The notes: generated from the sequence alone by a model not told the origin. 27,087 bases of DNA from CAYZQE01 sp964480635 (GCA_964480635.1 CAYZQE010000023.1:1-27087), one strand, 5' to 3'; positions 4,960 to 14,004 are shown, counted from the first letter of the stretch. Numbers and translations: made by a program.

Positions 4960-6633
4960 TTATAAAGAAAGCTTCTTATATTTAATGCGTTGAGGCTGGT
5001 CTGCATCATGTCCCATGCGTTGTTTTCGATTGGCTTCATAATCAGAATAGTTACCCTCGTACCAAAACACGTCACTATCTCCTTCAAAAGCGAGTATATG
5101 CGTGGCTATACGATCAAGAAACCAACGGTCGTGCGAAACAACAACTGCACAGCCCGGAAAATTTAAAATGGCTTCTTCTAAGGCGCGTAATGTTTCAACG
5201 TCAAGGTCATTGGTAGGCTCGTCGAGTAACAATAAGTTACCACCTGATTTTATGAGCTTGGCTAAGTGGACACGATTGCGCTCACCACCAGATAAGTTTT
5301 TAATTAGCTTTTGTTGGTCAGAGCCCTTAAAGTTAAAACGTGAGACATACGCACGTGACGATACTTCATAGGAACCCACTTTAATAAAATCTAGGCCATC
5401 AGAAAGCTCATGCCAGATGCTATTGTCGCCATTTAAAGCTTCACGAGATTGATCAACATGAGCAATTTTTACGGTTTCTCCTATTTTAAGGGTGCCTTCA
5501 TCTAAATTTTCTTGTTCAGTGAATACTTTAAATAAGGTCGATTTACCCGCGCCATTAGGGCCAATAATGCCAACGATGCCACCGCGAGGTAATTTAAAGT
5601 TTAAATCTTGATACAGGCATTTATCACCATATGATTTTTTTCCGTTATCAATTTCAATCACTACATCACCTAATCTAGGTCCTGGTGGGATGTATAGTTC
5701 GTTGGTTTCTGCACGTTTTTGATTTTCAGCGGATGCAATTTCCTCAAAGCGTTTAATCCGTGCTTTGCCTTTAGATTGTCGGCCTTTGGGGTTAGTGTTT
5801 ACCCATTCTAGCTCGGCTTTCATGGCTTTAGCTCTGGCATGTTCTGTTTTGGCTTCATGGCTTAATCGATTTTCTTTTTGTTCTAGCCAAGATGAATAAT
5901 TACCTTCCCAAGGAATACCATGGCCTCGGTCTAGCTCTAATATCCAACCCGCAACGTTATCTAAAAAGTAACGATCGTGAGTGACAGCAACCACGGTACC
6001 TTCAAAGTCTTTTAAGAAACGCTCTAACCATGCGACAGATTCTGCGTCTAAATGGTTGGTTGGTTCATCCAGTATGAGCATGTCTGGATTTGAGAGTAAT
6101 AAACGACATAGTGCGACGCGACGGCGTTCTCCACCCGATAGGTGCTCTACTTTTTCATCCCAAGGTGGTAAGCGTAGGGCATCGGCTGCTATTTCAAGTT
6201 TACGTTCTAAGTCCCAGGCACCTTCGGCATCAATTTTTTCTTGCAAAGTTGCTTGTTGAGCGAGTAGTTCATTCATTTCATCGTCAGACATGGGCTCCGC
6301 AAACTTCATGCTGATGGCGTTAAAGTCATCTAATAGGGCTTTGGTTTCAGCAACGCCTTCTTCAACGTTGCCTCTTACGTCTTTACTATCATCAAGTTCA
6401 GGTTCTTGCGCTAAATAACCAATTTTTATGCCGGCTTGGGGGCGGGCTTCGCCTGTAAAGTCTTTATCTATGCCAGCCATTATGCGTAGTAAAGTTGATT
6501 TTCCCGAGCCGTTATAGCCTAAGACACCAATTTTGGCACCGGGGAAAAAATTAAGTGAAATGTTTTTTAAAATTTCTTTTTTAGGAGGGACTGTTTTGCC
6601 CAAACCGTTCATTGTGAAAATATACTGTGCCAT
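4960..6633 (-). CDS. ettA: Energy-dependent translational throttle protein EttA (ABC-F)
   Basis: A 557-residue ABC-F ATPase of normal EttA length. It binds the ribosomal E site and links translation to the ATP/ADP ratio. Domains: ABC1 with Walker A GYNGSGKST (39-47), signature LSGGE (165-169) and LDEPTNHLD with catalytic Glu190; a linker with the charged P-site tRNA interaction motif (about 245-305); ABC2 with Walker A GPNGAGKST (358-366), LSGGE (447-451) and LDEPTNDLD with Glu472. There are no membrane segments, as expected for ABC-F. ATG 6633 is the clear start (MAQYIFTMNGLGK is typical). It is transcribed alone, divergent from sucA across 152 bases. The C-terminal tail ends in a basic KYKK. 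Confidence 0.96.
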   Translation of the reverse strand: MAQYIFTMNGLGKTVPPKKEILKNISLNFFPGAKIGVLGYNGSGKSTLLRIMAGIDKDFTGEARPQAGIKIGYLAQEPELDDSKDVRGNVEEGVAETKALLDDFNAISMKFAEPMSDDEMNELLAQQATLQEKIDAEGAWDLERKLEIAADALRLPPWDEKVEHLSGGERRRVALCRLLLSNPDMLILDEPTNHLDAESVAWLERFLKDFEGTVVAVTHDRYFLDNVAGWILELDRGHGIPWEGNYSSWLEQKENRLSHEAKTEHARAKAMKAELEWVNTNPKGRQSKGKARIKRFEEIASAENQKRAETNELYIPPGPRLGDVVIEIDNGKKSYGDKCLYQDLNFKLPRGGIVGIIGPNGAGKSTLFKVFTEQENLDEGTLKIGETVKIAHVDQSREALNGDNSIWHELSDGLDFIKVGSYEVSSRAYVSRFNFKGSDQQKLIKNLSGGERNRVHLAKLIKSGGNLLLLDEPTNDLDVETLRALEEAILNFPGCAVVVSHDRWFLDRIATHILAFEGDSDVFWYEGNYSDYEANRKQRMGHDADQPQRIKYKKLSL

Positions 6634-6785
6634 GAGCTCTTTGCTTATTTTTAGTGGGTTATTGAGACGTTAAAACATCTAAAGATATCAGAAAATAAAA
6701 TCTATAGTTATTATTAATAAATTTTAAACAATTTTGTCTCTTTCATCTATCATTCAATTAACAATAGATAAAGAAAATTTCCACA

Positions 6786-9626
6786 ATGGATTCTCAAGAT
6801 AGACAAAAAGATAGTTTTCAGTTTGGTGCAAATGGGCATTATATTGAAGAATTGTATGCGCAATATATCGAAGATAAGAATAGCGTTGATGAGCAATGGC
6901 AAGATTGGTTTAAAGCGCTTAAAGATGAATCAGGTGAAGCTGATTTAAATCATCTAGACATTCAAAATAAAATTCGTAAAGCAGCCTTAGCCCGTGTTGA
7001 AAACTCAGCGACTAAAAATGAGGCTGACCGGTATGCTTTAAAACAAGTGTCTGTGTTGCAATTAATCAATGCTTATCGCTTTCGCGGTCATCAAATTGCA
7101 AACTTAGACCCCTTAAAATTAATTGATAAAGAAAGGCCTGTCGAATTAACGTTGCAAGACCATGATTTATCATCGGCTGATTTGAATACTACGTTTAATG
7201 CGGGCTCATTATTTGGTGTTGAGCAAGCAACGTTACGTGACATTATTGATCGCCTCGAAAAAACCTATTGTGGCTCTATCGGTTCAGAGTATATGTATAT
7301 TGCTGATACCCAACAAAAACGATGGATTCAAAAACGTTTAGAGCCCTCATTAGCAACACCTGATTTTAAACTGGGTCGCCGCCGTCGAATTTTAGAGCGA
7401 ATTATCGCTGCTGAAAATTTAGAAAAATATTTGCACACGCGCTATGTCGGGCAAAAGCGTTTTTCTTTAGAAGGTGGTGAAGCTTTAATTCCAGTACTTG
7501 ATCGTTTAATGCAGCAAGCGGGTAAAAAAGATGCGCGCGAAATTGTCATTGGTATGGCACATCGTGGTCGTTTAAATGTACTCACTAATTTATTTGGAAA
7601 AATGCCTAAAGACTTGTTCGATGAGTTTGAAGGCAACGTGTCTTGGGATAAAAAATACAATTATGATGTGAAATACCACCAAGGGTTTTCATCGGATATT
7701 AATACCGTGACAGGGCCAATGCATATTGCTTTAGCCTTTAACCCATCCCATTTAGAAATTGTAAACCCTGTTATTGAAGGTTCTGTTAGGGCAAGGCAGC
7801 ACCGCACACCAGGGCTTAACGCTAAAAAAGTAGTGCCTATTTTAATTCATGGTGATGCGGCATTTGCAGGCCAAGGCGTGGTTATGGAAACGCTTAATAT
7901 GTATAGCACACGTGGTTATCGCACAGGCGGCACGGTACATATTATTGTTAATAATCAAATTGGTTTCACCACCAGTCACCCTAAAGATAATCGTTCTACT
8001 TTTTATTGTACTGAAGTGGCCAGAATGGTTCAGGCACCTATTTTTCATGTCAATGGTGATGACCCAGAGGCGTGTGTTTATATCGCCGAGCTGGCAATGA
8101 ATTTTCGCATGAAATATCAGCAAGATGTCGTCATCGATATTATCTGTTATCGCCGTTACGGCCATAACGAAGCCGATGAACCGGCCGTTACTCAGCCTTT
8201 AATGTACGCGGCTATTCGTAATCATCCTCGAATTGTAGAATTACATGCGGCTGAATTAATTAAGCAAAAAGTGGTTAATCAACAGCAAGTTGATGACATG
8301 ATAAGCGATTATCGCCGTGCCTTAGAGCAAGGCGGCGGCGTGGCACTCAATGTTATTTCTGGATTGAAACATAATTTGCAGCGTAACTGGCATGAATTTG
8401 ATTCAGTAGACACCACTCAGATTGATAAAACATCGACCAATGTTTCTTTAGAAAAACTTAAGGCATTAGGCGCTAAATTATTAAGTTTGCCTCAAGACTT
8501 TTTATTGCATCACCGCGTTAAAAAAATTATGGATAACAGGCAGTTGATGACCTCTGAAGAAATTGATTGCGACTGGGGTTTTGCTGAAACGTTGGCGTAT
8601 GCATCATTATTAGAACAAGGTTATGCGGTTCGAATATCTGGACAAGATAGCGAGCGAGGTACTTTTTTTCATCGTCATGCTGTCGTTCATCACCAAGACA
8701 CCGGCAAAGTGTATGTACCATTAAAATATATAAAAGAAGACCAGCCAAGGTTTGAAGTGATTAACTCCTTTTTATCTGAAGAGGCTGTTTTAGGCTTTGA
8801 ATATGGTTATGCATCAACAGACCCAGATACCTTAGTGATTTGGGAAGCACAGTTTGGTGATTTTGCTAATGGCGCTCAAGTCGTCATAGATCAGTTTATC
8901 AGTTCTGGTGAAGTAAAATGGGGGCGTAAAAATGACTTAGTGATGCTTTTGCCCCATGGTTATGAGGGGCAAGGGCCTGAGCATTCTTCAGCACGTTTAG
9001 AGCGTTATTTGCAATTGTGTGCGCAAAATAATATGCGTGTTGTTATGCCTACAACACCCGCACAAATTTACCATTTATTACGCAGCCAAATGGTTATTAA
9101 AAAACGCAAGCCTCTGATTGTTATGAGCCCTAAAAGCTTATTGCGTCACCCTGCGGCGGTGTCATCTTTAGCGGAGTTAAGTACGGGGCAGTTTTATCCC
9201 GTGTTAAAAGAAAAAGTTGATATAGATAATGAAAAAGTAGAACGGCTTATTATCTGCACGGGAAAAATCTATTATAAATTACTAGAAACAAGGCAACAAA
9301 AATACTCTTTAACGACAGCAATTATTCGATTAGAACAGTTATATCCTATTCCCATTAAAGAGTTAAGTGAGCAGTTTAAATTGTATCCTAATGTAGAGGT
9401 TCTGGCTTGGTGTCAAGATGAGCCGCAAAACCAAGGTGCTTGGCTCACCATTCATTCTGCCTTATATCAATTAGCCAAGGGAATACCATTAATTTATGCC
9501 GGACGTGAAGCATCTGCTTCGCCTGCGGTCGGTTATATGGGCTTTCATCAAGAGCAAGAACTCCAACTAGTGACAGATGCATTTGAATCTGAATCACTTT
9601 TTAATCATTCCGAGGAATACCTATGA
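6786..9626 (+). CDS. sucA: 2-oxoglutarate dehydrogenase E1 component
   Basis: A 946-residue thiamine-diphosphate enzyme that decarboxylates 2-oxoglutarate in the TCA cycle and passes the succinyl group to SucB. Evidence includes the N-terminal E2-binding type segment (YIEELYAQYIEDKNSVDEQW), the HRGRLNVLTNLFGK block, the ThDP/Mg motif GDAAFAGQGVV followed by VNNQIGFTT, HVNGDDPEA, RYGHNEADEP, and the C-terminal GQGPEHSSAR and QDEPQNQGAW segments. Full length and no frameshift seen. The ATG at 6786 lacks a strong Shine-Dalgarno; the start is supported by family alignment of the MDSQ... N-terminus. It overlaps sucB by 4 bases (ATGA), implying coupled translation. No sdh or sucCD genes are in the window. 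Confidence 0.97.
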   Translation: MDSQDRQKDSFQFGANGHYIEELYAQYIEDKNSVDEQWQDWFKALKDESGEADLNHLDIQNKIRKAALARVENSATKNEADRYALKQVSVLQLINAYRFRGHQIANLDPLKLIDKERPVELTLQDHDLSSADLNTTFNAGSLFGVEQATLRDIIDRLEKTYCGSIGSEYMYIADTQQKRWIQKRLEPSLATPDFKLGRRRRILERIIAAENLEKYLHTRYVGQKRFSLEGGEALIPVLDRLMQQAGKKDAREIVIGMAHRGRLNVLTNLFGKMPKDLFDEFEGNVSWDKKYNYDVKYHQGFSSDINTVTGPMHIALAFNPSHLEIVNPVIEGSVRARQHRTPGLNAKKVVPILIHGDAAFAGQGVVMETLNMYSTRGYRTGGTVHIIVNNQIGFTTSHPKDNRSTFYCTEVARMVQAPIFHVNGDDPEACVYIAELAMNFRMKYQQDVVIDIICYRRYGHNEADEPAVTQPLMYAAIRNHPRIVELHAAELIKQKVVNQQQVDDMISDYRRALEQGGGVALNVISGLKHNLQRNWHEFDSVDTTQIDKTSTNVSLEKLKALGAKLLSLPQDFLLHHRVKKIMDNRQLMTSEEIDCDWGFAETLAYASLLEQGYAVRISGQDSERGTFFHRHAVVHHQDTGKVYVPLKYIKEDQPRFEVINSFLSEEAVLGFEYGYASTDPDTLVIWEAQFGDFANGAQVVIDQFISSGEVKWGRKNDLVMLLPHGYEGQGPEHSSARLERYLQLCAQNNMRVVMPTTPAQIYHLLRSQMVIKKRKPLIVMSPKSLLRHPAAVSSLAELSTGQFYPVLKEKVDIDNEKVERLIICTGKIYYKLLETRQQKYSLTTAIIRLEQLYPIPIKELSEQFKLYPNVEVLAWCQDEPQNQGAWLTIHSALYQLAKGIPLIYAGREASASPAVGYMGFHQEQELQLVTDAFESESLFNHSEEYL

Positions 9627-10789
9627 CTACCGAAATAACTGTCCCTGTCTTACCTGAATCTGTCACTGAAGGTACGTTAGGTGCTTGGCATAAACAAGAG
9701 GGTGATTTAATTCAACGTGATGACCATTTAGTTGATTTAGAAACCGATAAGGTGGTGTTAGAAATTGTTGCGTTAGAAGCAGGTCGCTTAGTTAAAATCA
9801 ATTGTGAAGAAGGCGATACCGTGACTAATAACCAAGTGCTTGGTTTGATGGAAGCAGTTGCTGAAACGGATGCGAAAAAGCCAAGTAAAGCAGAGCCGGC
9901 GTCAACACCTAAAGCAGGGCCCGCAGCACGTAAACTGATGCACCAAAATGATTTAAGCGAAACGACAATTGCTGGTACTGGAAATAAGGGTAGCATTACA
10001 AAGCAAGATGTTGAACAGCATCTTGCTCAAAAAACGGTTTCGACCAAACAAGCGCAATCTAAACAGCCAACCTCAGCGGCAGAAACAGTCAATAGAGAGC
10101 AGCGCGTACCCATGAGCCGTATGCGGCACAGCATTGCCAACCGATTAAAGCAGGCGCAAAACACAGCCGCGTTATTAACAACGTTTAATGAGGTTGATTT
10201 GCAACCTATGAAAGAGTTACGCGATAAATATAAGGCTTCTTTTGAAAAAACACACGATGTAAAACTAGGAATGATGTCTTTTTTTACTAAGGCAGTTATC
10301 GAGGGTTTAAAGCGGTTCCCAATTATGAATGCGTCTATTGAAGGCAGTGATATTGTCTATCATGATTATTATGATATCGGTATTGCTGTCAGTTCAGATA
10401 GGGGTTTAGTTGTGCCGATCTTAAGAGATGCTGAGCAGCTAAGCTATGCCGGTGTTGAAAAAAGTATTCGGGTGTTAGCGGGTAAGGCTCGCGATGGAAA
10501 GTTATCCATTGATGATTTAACCGGCGGTACATTTAGTATCACCAATGGCGGAATTTTTGGTTCAATGCTATCTACTCCTATTTTAAATCCCCCGCAAAGT
10601 GCCATTTTAGGTATGCATTCAATTACCGATAGAGCCGTTGTTCGTAACGGTGAAATAGTGATTAGACCCATGATGTATCTAGCAGTGACCTATGATCATC
10701 GACTTATTGATGGTAAAGATGCCGTACAATTTTTAACCACGGTAAAAGAATGTATCGAAGACCCCGCTAAAATTTTACTGAATATATAA
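9623..10789 (+). CDS. sucB: Dihydrolipoyllysine succinyltransferase (E2 of the 2-oxoglutarate dehydrogenase complex)
   Basis: A 388-residue E2 enzyme. One lipoyl domain (1-77) carries the lipoylated Lys43 in DLETDKVVLE. A Pro/Ala/Lys-rich linker leads to a peripheral subunit-binding domain (PAARKLMHQNDLS...GSITKQDVEQHL, about 100-135). The C-terminal acyltransferase core ends with the catalytic YDHRLIDGKDAV (His359, Asp363). It transfers succinyl groups from SucA to CoA. The start ATG overlaps the sucA stop as ATGA, and GAGGAA lies 6 bases upstream. No lpd (E3) follows, so the complex must use an E3 encoded elsewhere. It is slightly shorter than the E. coli enzyme, with the difference in the linkers. 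Confidence 0.97.
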   Translation: MTTEITVPVLPESVTEGTLGAWHKQEGDLIQRDDHLVDLETDKVVLEIVALEAGRLVKINCEEGDTVTNNQVLGLMEAVAETDAKKPSKAEPASTPKAGPAARKLMHQNDLSETTIAGTGNKGSITKQDVEQHLAQKTVSTKQAQSKQPTSAAETVNREQRVPMSRMRHSIANRLKQAQNTAALLTTFNEVDLQPMKELRDKYKASFEKTHDVKLGMMSFFTKAVIEGLKRFPIMNASIEGSDIVYHDYYDIGIAVSSDRGLVVPILRDAEQLSYAGVEKSIRVLAGKARDGKLSIDDLTGGTFSITNGGIFGSMLSTPILNPPQSAILGMHSITDRAVVRNGEIVIRPMMYLAVTYDHRLIDGKDAVQFLTTVKECIEDPAKILLNI

Positions 10790-10859
10790 AGATAATTAAA
10801 TAAAGTTAAAATGCCTGTCTATACTCATCGTGAGTCTTTTAAAACGCGATGGAGATAGA

Positions 10860-11588
10860 ATGAACTATAAGAATTTAGTGATAGCAACAGGGTTGTTGTT
10901 AAGCCCTTTATCAGCCAACGCTCTTGATGTTGGCGTTGGTTTTAAAGGGGGTACGACAGGGGTTGGGGTCGATCTTAGTTTTGTATTGACAGACACATTA
11001 AATTTAAGATTTTCATCAACAAGTTATGATTTTGGCGATACTGATTCCGAGATCGATTTTGACCTTGATGATAATGGTAATAGGGTATCAATTATTGCTG
11101 AAACTAAAGTTGATTTTGACGCATCTGGTTTGCTATTAGATTGGTATGTGTTTGATGGCACGTTTCATGTCACAGCGGGCATGATAAAAAATAATTCAAA
11201 AATTGCCATAAATGGCCGTTTTATAGATGATGGTAGTGGAAGTATTTCATTTAATGGTAATAATTATAATATAAGTGATTTTGTTGCTAATGAAATTGGT
11301 GGTGAATTTGATTTTGGGGATTCATATGAGCCGTATATTGGCGTCGGGTGGGGCAGAAAAGCAAGTGCGGAGACCGGTTTTTCTTTATCTGTAGAAATTG
11401 GTGTGATGATTTTAGACCCTTCAATAAAATTAACGGCACCTACTTTAAATCAAAGTGCTGGTTTTACTCAATCAGATCAAGATATATTGGATGCTGATGT
11501 GAAACAGGCAGAAACTGAAGCCTCTGAGGAGTTATCAGATTTTGAATTATACCCTGTCTTATCAGTAGGGATTAATTACGCTTTCTGA
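10860..11588 (+). CDS. Putative outer-membrane beta-barrel protein
   Basis: A 242-residue protein with a Sec signal peptide (MNYKNLVIATGLLLSPLSANA, cleavage likely near residue 21). The mature part has alternating strands typical of small outer-membrane barrels (LDVGVGFKGGTTGVGVDLSF, TLNLRFSSTSYDFG, YEPYIGVGWGRK, FSLSVEIGVMI) and a C-terminal ...LSVGINYAF with terminal Phe, the BAM recognition pattern. I start at ATG 10860, where GGAG lies 6 bases upstream; ten in-frame codons before it lack a ribosome site. It is Asp-rich in its loops. It lies 70 bases after sucB and ends at a strong terminator, so it may be co-transcribed with sucAB or have its own promoter. Specific function not recognised. 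Confidence 0.75.
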   Translation: MNYKNLVIATGLLLSPLSANALDVGVGFKGGTTGVGVDLSFVLTDTLNLRFSSTSYDFGDTDSEIDFDLDDNGNRVSIIAETKVDFDASGLLLDWYVFDGTFHVTAGMIKNNSKIAINGRFIDDGSGSISFNGNNYNISDFVANEIGGEFDFGDSYEPYIGVGWGRKASAETGFSLSVEIGVMILDPSIKLTAPTLNQSAGFTQSDQDILDADVKQAETEASEELSDFELYPVLSVGINYAF

Positions 11589-11613
11589 TTTATATTATTA
11601 CATGCTAATATGG

Positions 11614-11650
11614 CGGCTGAGTAACGAAAGTGACTCAGCCGTTTTTGTTT
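11614..11650 (+). terminator. Rho-independent terminator
   Basis: CGGCTGAGT (11614-11622) pairs perfectly with ACTCAGCCG (11633-11641), followed by TTTTTGTTT. It ends the sucA-sucB-outer-membrane-protein unit 25 bases after the last stop codon and separates it from yggX. Confidence 0.9.
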
Positions 11651-11677
11651 CTAAGTTATTATTTTTAGGTGAAAAAT

Positions 11678-11959
11678 ATGTCAGATCGTATGGTTTCTTG
11701 TGTTGTTTTAAAGGCGGAATCTCCAGCGCTTAATAATGTTCCTTACCCAGGCGAACTTGGACAGCGTATTTTTAATGAAGTGTCTGCCGATGGTTGGGCA
11801 AAATGGATTGAGAATCAAACCATGATTATCAATGAAAACGGCCTATCAACAGTCGACCCTACCAGTTTAAAGATGCTTGAAGAGCATATGAAAGGTTTTT
11901 TGTTTAAAGAAGGCGAGATGGCTAATCAGCCTTTTACGCCACCTGCTGCAAAAAAATAA
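11678..11959 (+). CDS. yggX: Fe(2+)-trafficking / oxidative damage protection protein YggX
   Basis: A 93-residue protein of the YggX family, which protects Fe-S proteins from oxidants and is linked to iron trafficking. The conserved signature is complete: an N-terminal Cys8 (SCVVLKAE), YPGELGQRIFNEVSADGWAKW, QTMIINENGL and KMLEEHMKGFLF. I start at ATG 11678, with AGGTG about 7 bases upstream; an in-frame GTG three codons before is less likely. In many gammaproteobacteria yggX follows mutY, but here it stands alone after a terminator and converges on the ATP-grasp gene 33 bases away. Confidence 0.95.
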   Translation: MSDRMVSCVVLKAESPALNNVPYPGELGQRIFNEVSADGWAKWIENQTMIINENGLSTVDPTSLKMLEEHMKGFLFKEGEMANQPFTPPAAKK

Positions 11960-11992
11960 ATAGCCTCAACCACATGCATTAGTGCGATTGGT

Positions 11993-13303
11993 TTAGGTAA
12001 TAGCCCAAACCTCTTGAGTTATAAATTTTAGCTCACCATGGGCTTTTTTTAAGGCGTGGTAGGTTTTGTTATAGTCATCACTTAATGCAAAAATAAAACC
12101 TAAGTAACTGCTGCCTTCGGGTAAGGGTACAAGTTCGTAGCCAGGTTGAATGTGAATTTCGATATCTTTAATGTGCTTTACTTTATTGGCAGCTAACATG
12201 CCTTCAACTCGTTTTAATAAGCCTTTTTGCAGAATGGGGATCATTAAAACACCGGGGTAGAGGGTGCTATGTTCAAGCTTAATAGTTTCTTTACATAATA
12301 ACCGTAAAACAAGTTCCTCAAGCTTTATTCCTAATGAATACTCTAATAATTGTGCGCATTGCCCGCCAATGGTTCGCGATGCCATCTCAATTAAAAACAC
12401 ACCCTCTTTTGTTATGCGTGCTTCGGCATGAATAGAACCAAATTTTAAGCCATAAGCTTGGCAGCAACGCGTTATTTCTTTAATAATAGCTTGCTGGATA
12501 TGTTTGGGGTGTAGGCTCGGAGTTATGTAGTAGCTTTCTTCAAAGTAAGGGCCATTGAGAGGTTCTGGCTTATCAAAAAGTGCCAGTAATTGAAAGTTAT
12601 CATGGTCAATAAAGCCATCAATGGCAATTTCATAGCCATCTAGATAGCTTTCAATGAGTATATGTTGTTGCTCATAAAGAGAATATTGATCGTCTTTAAT
12701 TATTGTAAATAAACGTTCACATTTTGCCTCAAATTTAGAAGCTTGATTGACTCGCATTACCCCACGACTGCCCGAAAGCATTAAAGGTTTAATGATGACA
12801 GGATAGCTTAGTTGGTGCTTGGTGAGAGCAATTTCATCATACGAAATAACATGAAAATCAGGTGTGTTACAGTTTGCTTTTTTTAACGCTTGTCGAGCAA
12901 GGTCTTTGCGATAAGTGAGTTGTGCTGCTTTTAATTCGTTGTGGGGTAGTTTTAAATAGGCTGCAATTTTACTGCTGAGTGGGGCGCATAAATCGTCGGT
13001 TGATAAAACAGCTAGAATGGTGAGAGCGCCAATACCTTGTTTCGCAGTTTCAAAAGCACTTTCTAGGTTTCTAAAGTCGACAATAATGCCATTGGCAATG
13101 GCTGATACCAAAGAATGTTTACTGTCAGAAACAATAATAAGTCGATAATTGAGTTTAGCGGCTGCCTTAATATATTGGCTAACGCGATAGCTGCGCGAAG
13201 GGCAGACTAAAACAACAAACCCCGAAAAGTCGGGGTTTGTTGTTGTGTTCGATGAGGGATGGCGTGTGCTTATGCGCCGCAACCACCGCCAGATGAGCCG
13301 CAA
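11993..13303 (-). CDS. ATP-grasp ligase, L-amino-acid ligase-like (start uncertain)
   Basis: A carboxylate-amine ligase with ATP-grasp fold. Visible parts: an N-terminal Rossmann-like strand FVVLVCPSRSYRVSQYI, an ATP-binding lysine and glycine loop in YPVIIKPLMLSGSRG, ILIESYLDGYEIAIDGF, and the metal-binding HAEARI...FLIEMASRTIGGQC. A C-terminal SYLGFIFALSDD resembles the LAL_C2 domain of L-amino-acid ligases. The substrate is unknown; a dipeptide or natural-product type ligation is possible. No in-frame ATG precedes the first conserved strand: the candidates are TTG at 13303 and TTG at 13282, both inside the 3' end of the Fe-S carrier gene, and the frame then reads through that gene's terminator hairpin. 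The given start is the furthest upstream of these. Confidence 0.75.
   Translation of the reverse strand: MRLIWRWLRRISTRHPSSNTTTNPDFSGFVVLVCPSRSYRVSQYIKAAAKLNYRLIIVSDSKHSLVSAIANGIIVDFRNLESAFETAKQGIGALTILAVLSTDDLCAPLSSKIAAYLKLPHNELKAAQLTYRKDLARQALKKANCNTPDFHVISYDEIALTKHQLSYPVIIKPLMLSGSRGVMRVNQASKFEAKCERLFTIIKDDQYSLYEQQHILIESYLDGYEIAIDGFIDHDNFQLLALFDKPEPLNGPYFEESYYITPSLHPKHIQQAIIKEITRCCQAYGLKFGSIHAEARITKEGVFLIEMASRTIGGQCAQLLEYSLGIKLEELVLRLLCKETIKLEHSTLYPGVLMIPILQKGLLKRVEGMLAANKVKHIKDIEIHIQPGYELVPLPEGSSYLGFIFALSDDYNKTYHALKKAHGELKFITQEVWAIT
13211..13244 (-). terminator. Long-stem terminator after the Fe-S carrier gene
   Basis: AACAACAAACCCCGA (13211-13225) pairs perfectly over 15 bases with 13230-13244 around a 4-base loop. 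On the minus strand the 3' arm is T-rich (GGGGTTTGTTGTT) and is followed by TTAG. It lies 26 bases after the carrier's stop codon, but inside the open frame of the ATP-grasp gene. Confidence 0.7.
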
Positions 13304-13710
13304 GCGCCACAGGCACCAGAACCACCAGTTTCTTGAAACACATTATTGAATACAAAGCGCTCACGACCTACTTCTTGAACATAGTCGATTTGCGCGCCAC
13401 GTAAATAGTGTAATGCAACCACATCAACATAAACTTCAAACGTGTCAAAGTGTAATGTGGTATCAAATTCAGTTGCCGAATCAGTAAATGTCATGCCATA
13501 TGTCATGCCGCCACAACCGCCGCCGCCGACATAAATGCGAATGCCAGATACATCATCTTCGCTTGCTGAGATTATTTCGTTTAATTTTTCTTGAGCTGAC
13601 GCTGTCACATCAAGATCGTCTTTATTTAAAATTGAAACAAAGTTACCTTCAACATGTGCGTGTTGAACCGTTGATTTTGTGGGTGGTGCATAAACGCCTA
13701 AGCTAGACAT
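13270..13710 (-). CDS. A-type Fe-S cluster carrier (IscA/ErpA/HesB family) with atypical cysteines
   Basis: A 146-residue protein whose residues 32-125 match the A-type carrier fold: DVTASAQEKLNEI, IRIYVGGGGCGGMTYGM with Cys66, VDVVALHYLRGAQIDYV, and FVFNN. Such proteins deliver Fe-S clusters to targets. The usual C-terminal Cys-Gly-Cys is replaced by Cys134-Gly-Ala-Cys137, with an extra Cys144 in a Gly-rich tail (GACGACGSSGGGCGA), and there is about 30 residues of extra N-terminus. ATG 13710 is preceded by GGAG with good spacing. ErpA is the nearest familiar member, but the cysteine pattern makes a separate subfamily likely, so I give no symbol. Confidence 0.85.
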   Translation of the reverse strand: MSSLGVYAPPTKSTVQHAHVEGNFVSILNKDDLDVTASAQEKLNEIISASEDDVSGIRIYVGGGGCGGMTYGMTFTDSATEFDTTLHFDTFEVYVDVVALHYLRGAQIDYVQEVGRERFVFNNVFQETGGSGACGACGSSGGGCGA

Positions 13711-13773
13711 AAGTAATCTCCGATATTTAATAATTCATGTAATAATAGCACAGCTCATCAATGAATGACGCGA

Positions 13774-14004
13774 TTAACTGTGCTGGCATTGGCAAATGTT
13801 GAGTCTTTTAATGGAAAAGAAAGAGCATAATTGACATATTTGTTTTTTCGTTATGGCTGCGGCTATAACGCCAGCGCCGATAATGGATAAAAATACATTA
13901 TGGATCCATTCAGGCGAATGTCCATTTTCATTGAATAGTGAGCTTAAAACAATGCTAACAATGGACGCGAAAAGAAGGCTAAAAAACAATGTTAAAACGG
14001 GCAT
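13774..14004 (-). CDS. Small two-helix membrane protein with Cys-rich tail
   Basis: A possible 76-residue protein: a hydrophobic helix at about 2-24, a second at about 37-51 (FLSIIGAGVIAAAIT), then a short tail QICQLC...ICQCQH with a CxxC and a CxC pair. The start is ATG 14004, with GAGA about 8 bases upstream. It lies 63 bases before the Fe-S carrier gene on the same strand and could share its transcript. I do not recognise the family. The composition looks protein-like rather than random, but the gene is small and unproven. Confidence 0.45.
   Translation of the reverse strand: MPVLTLFFSLLFASIVSIVLSSLFNENGHSPEWIHNVFLSIIGAGVIAAAITKKQICQLCSFFSIKRLNICQCQHS

Noticed and set aside
5981..6314. 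Two overlapping plus-strand frames opposite ettA
   Set aside because: They are antisense to the conserved ABC1 signature and Walker B region; Ser/Arg-rich shadow translations.
7842..8165. Minus-strand 107-codon frame inside sucA
   Set aside because: It is the reverse complement of the conserved ThDP-binding region of SucA; no independent signal.
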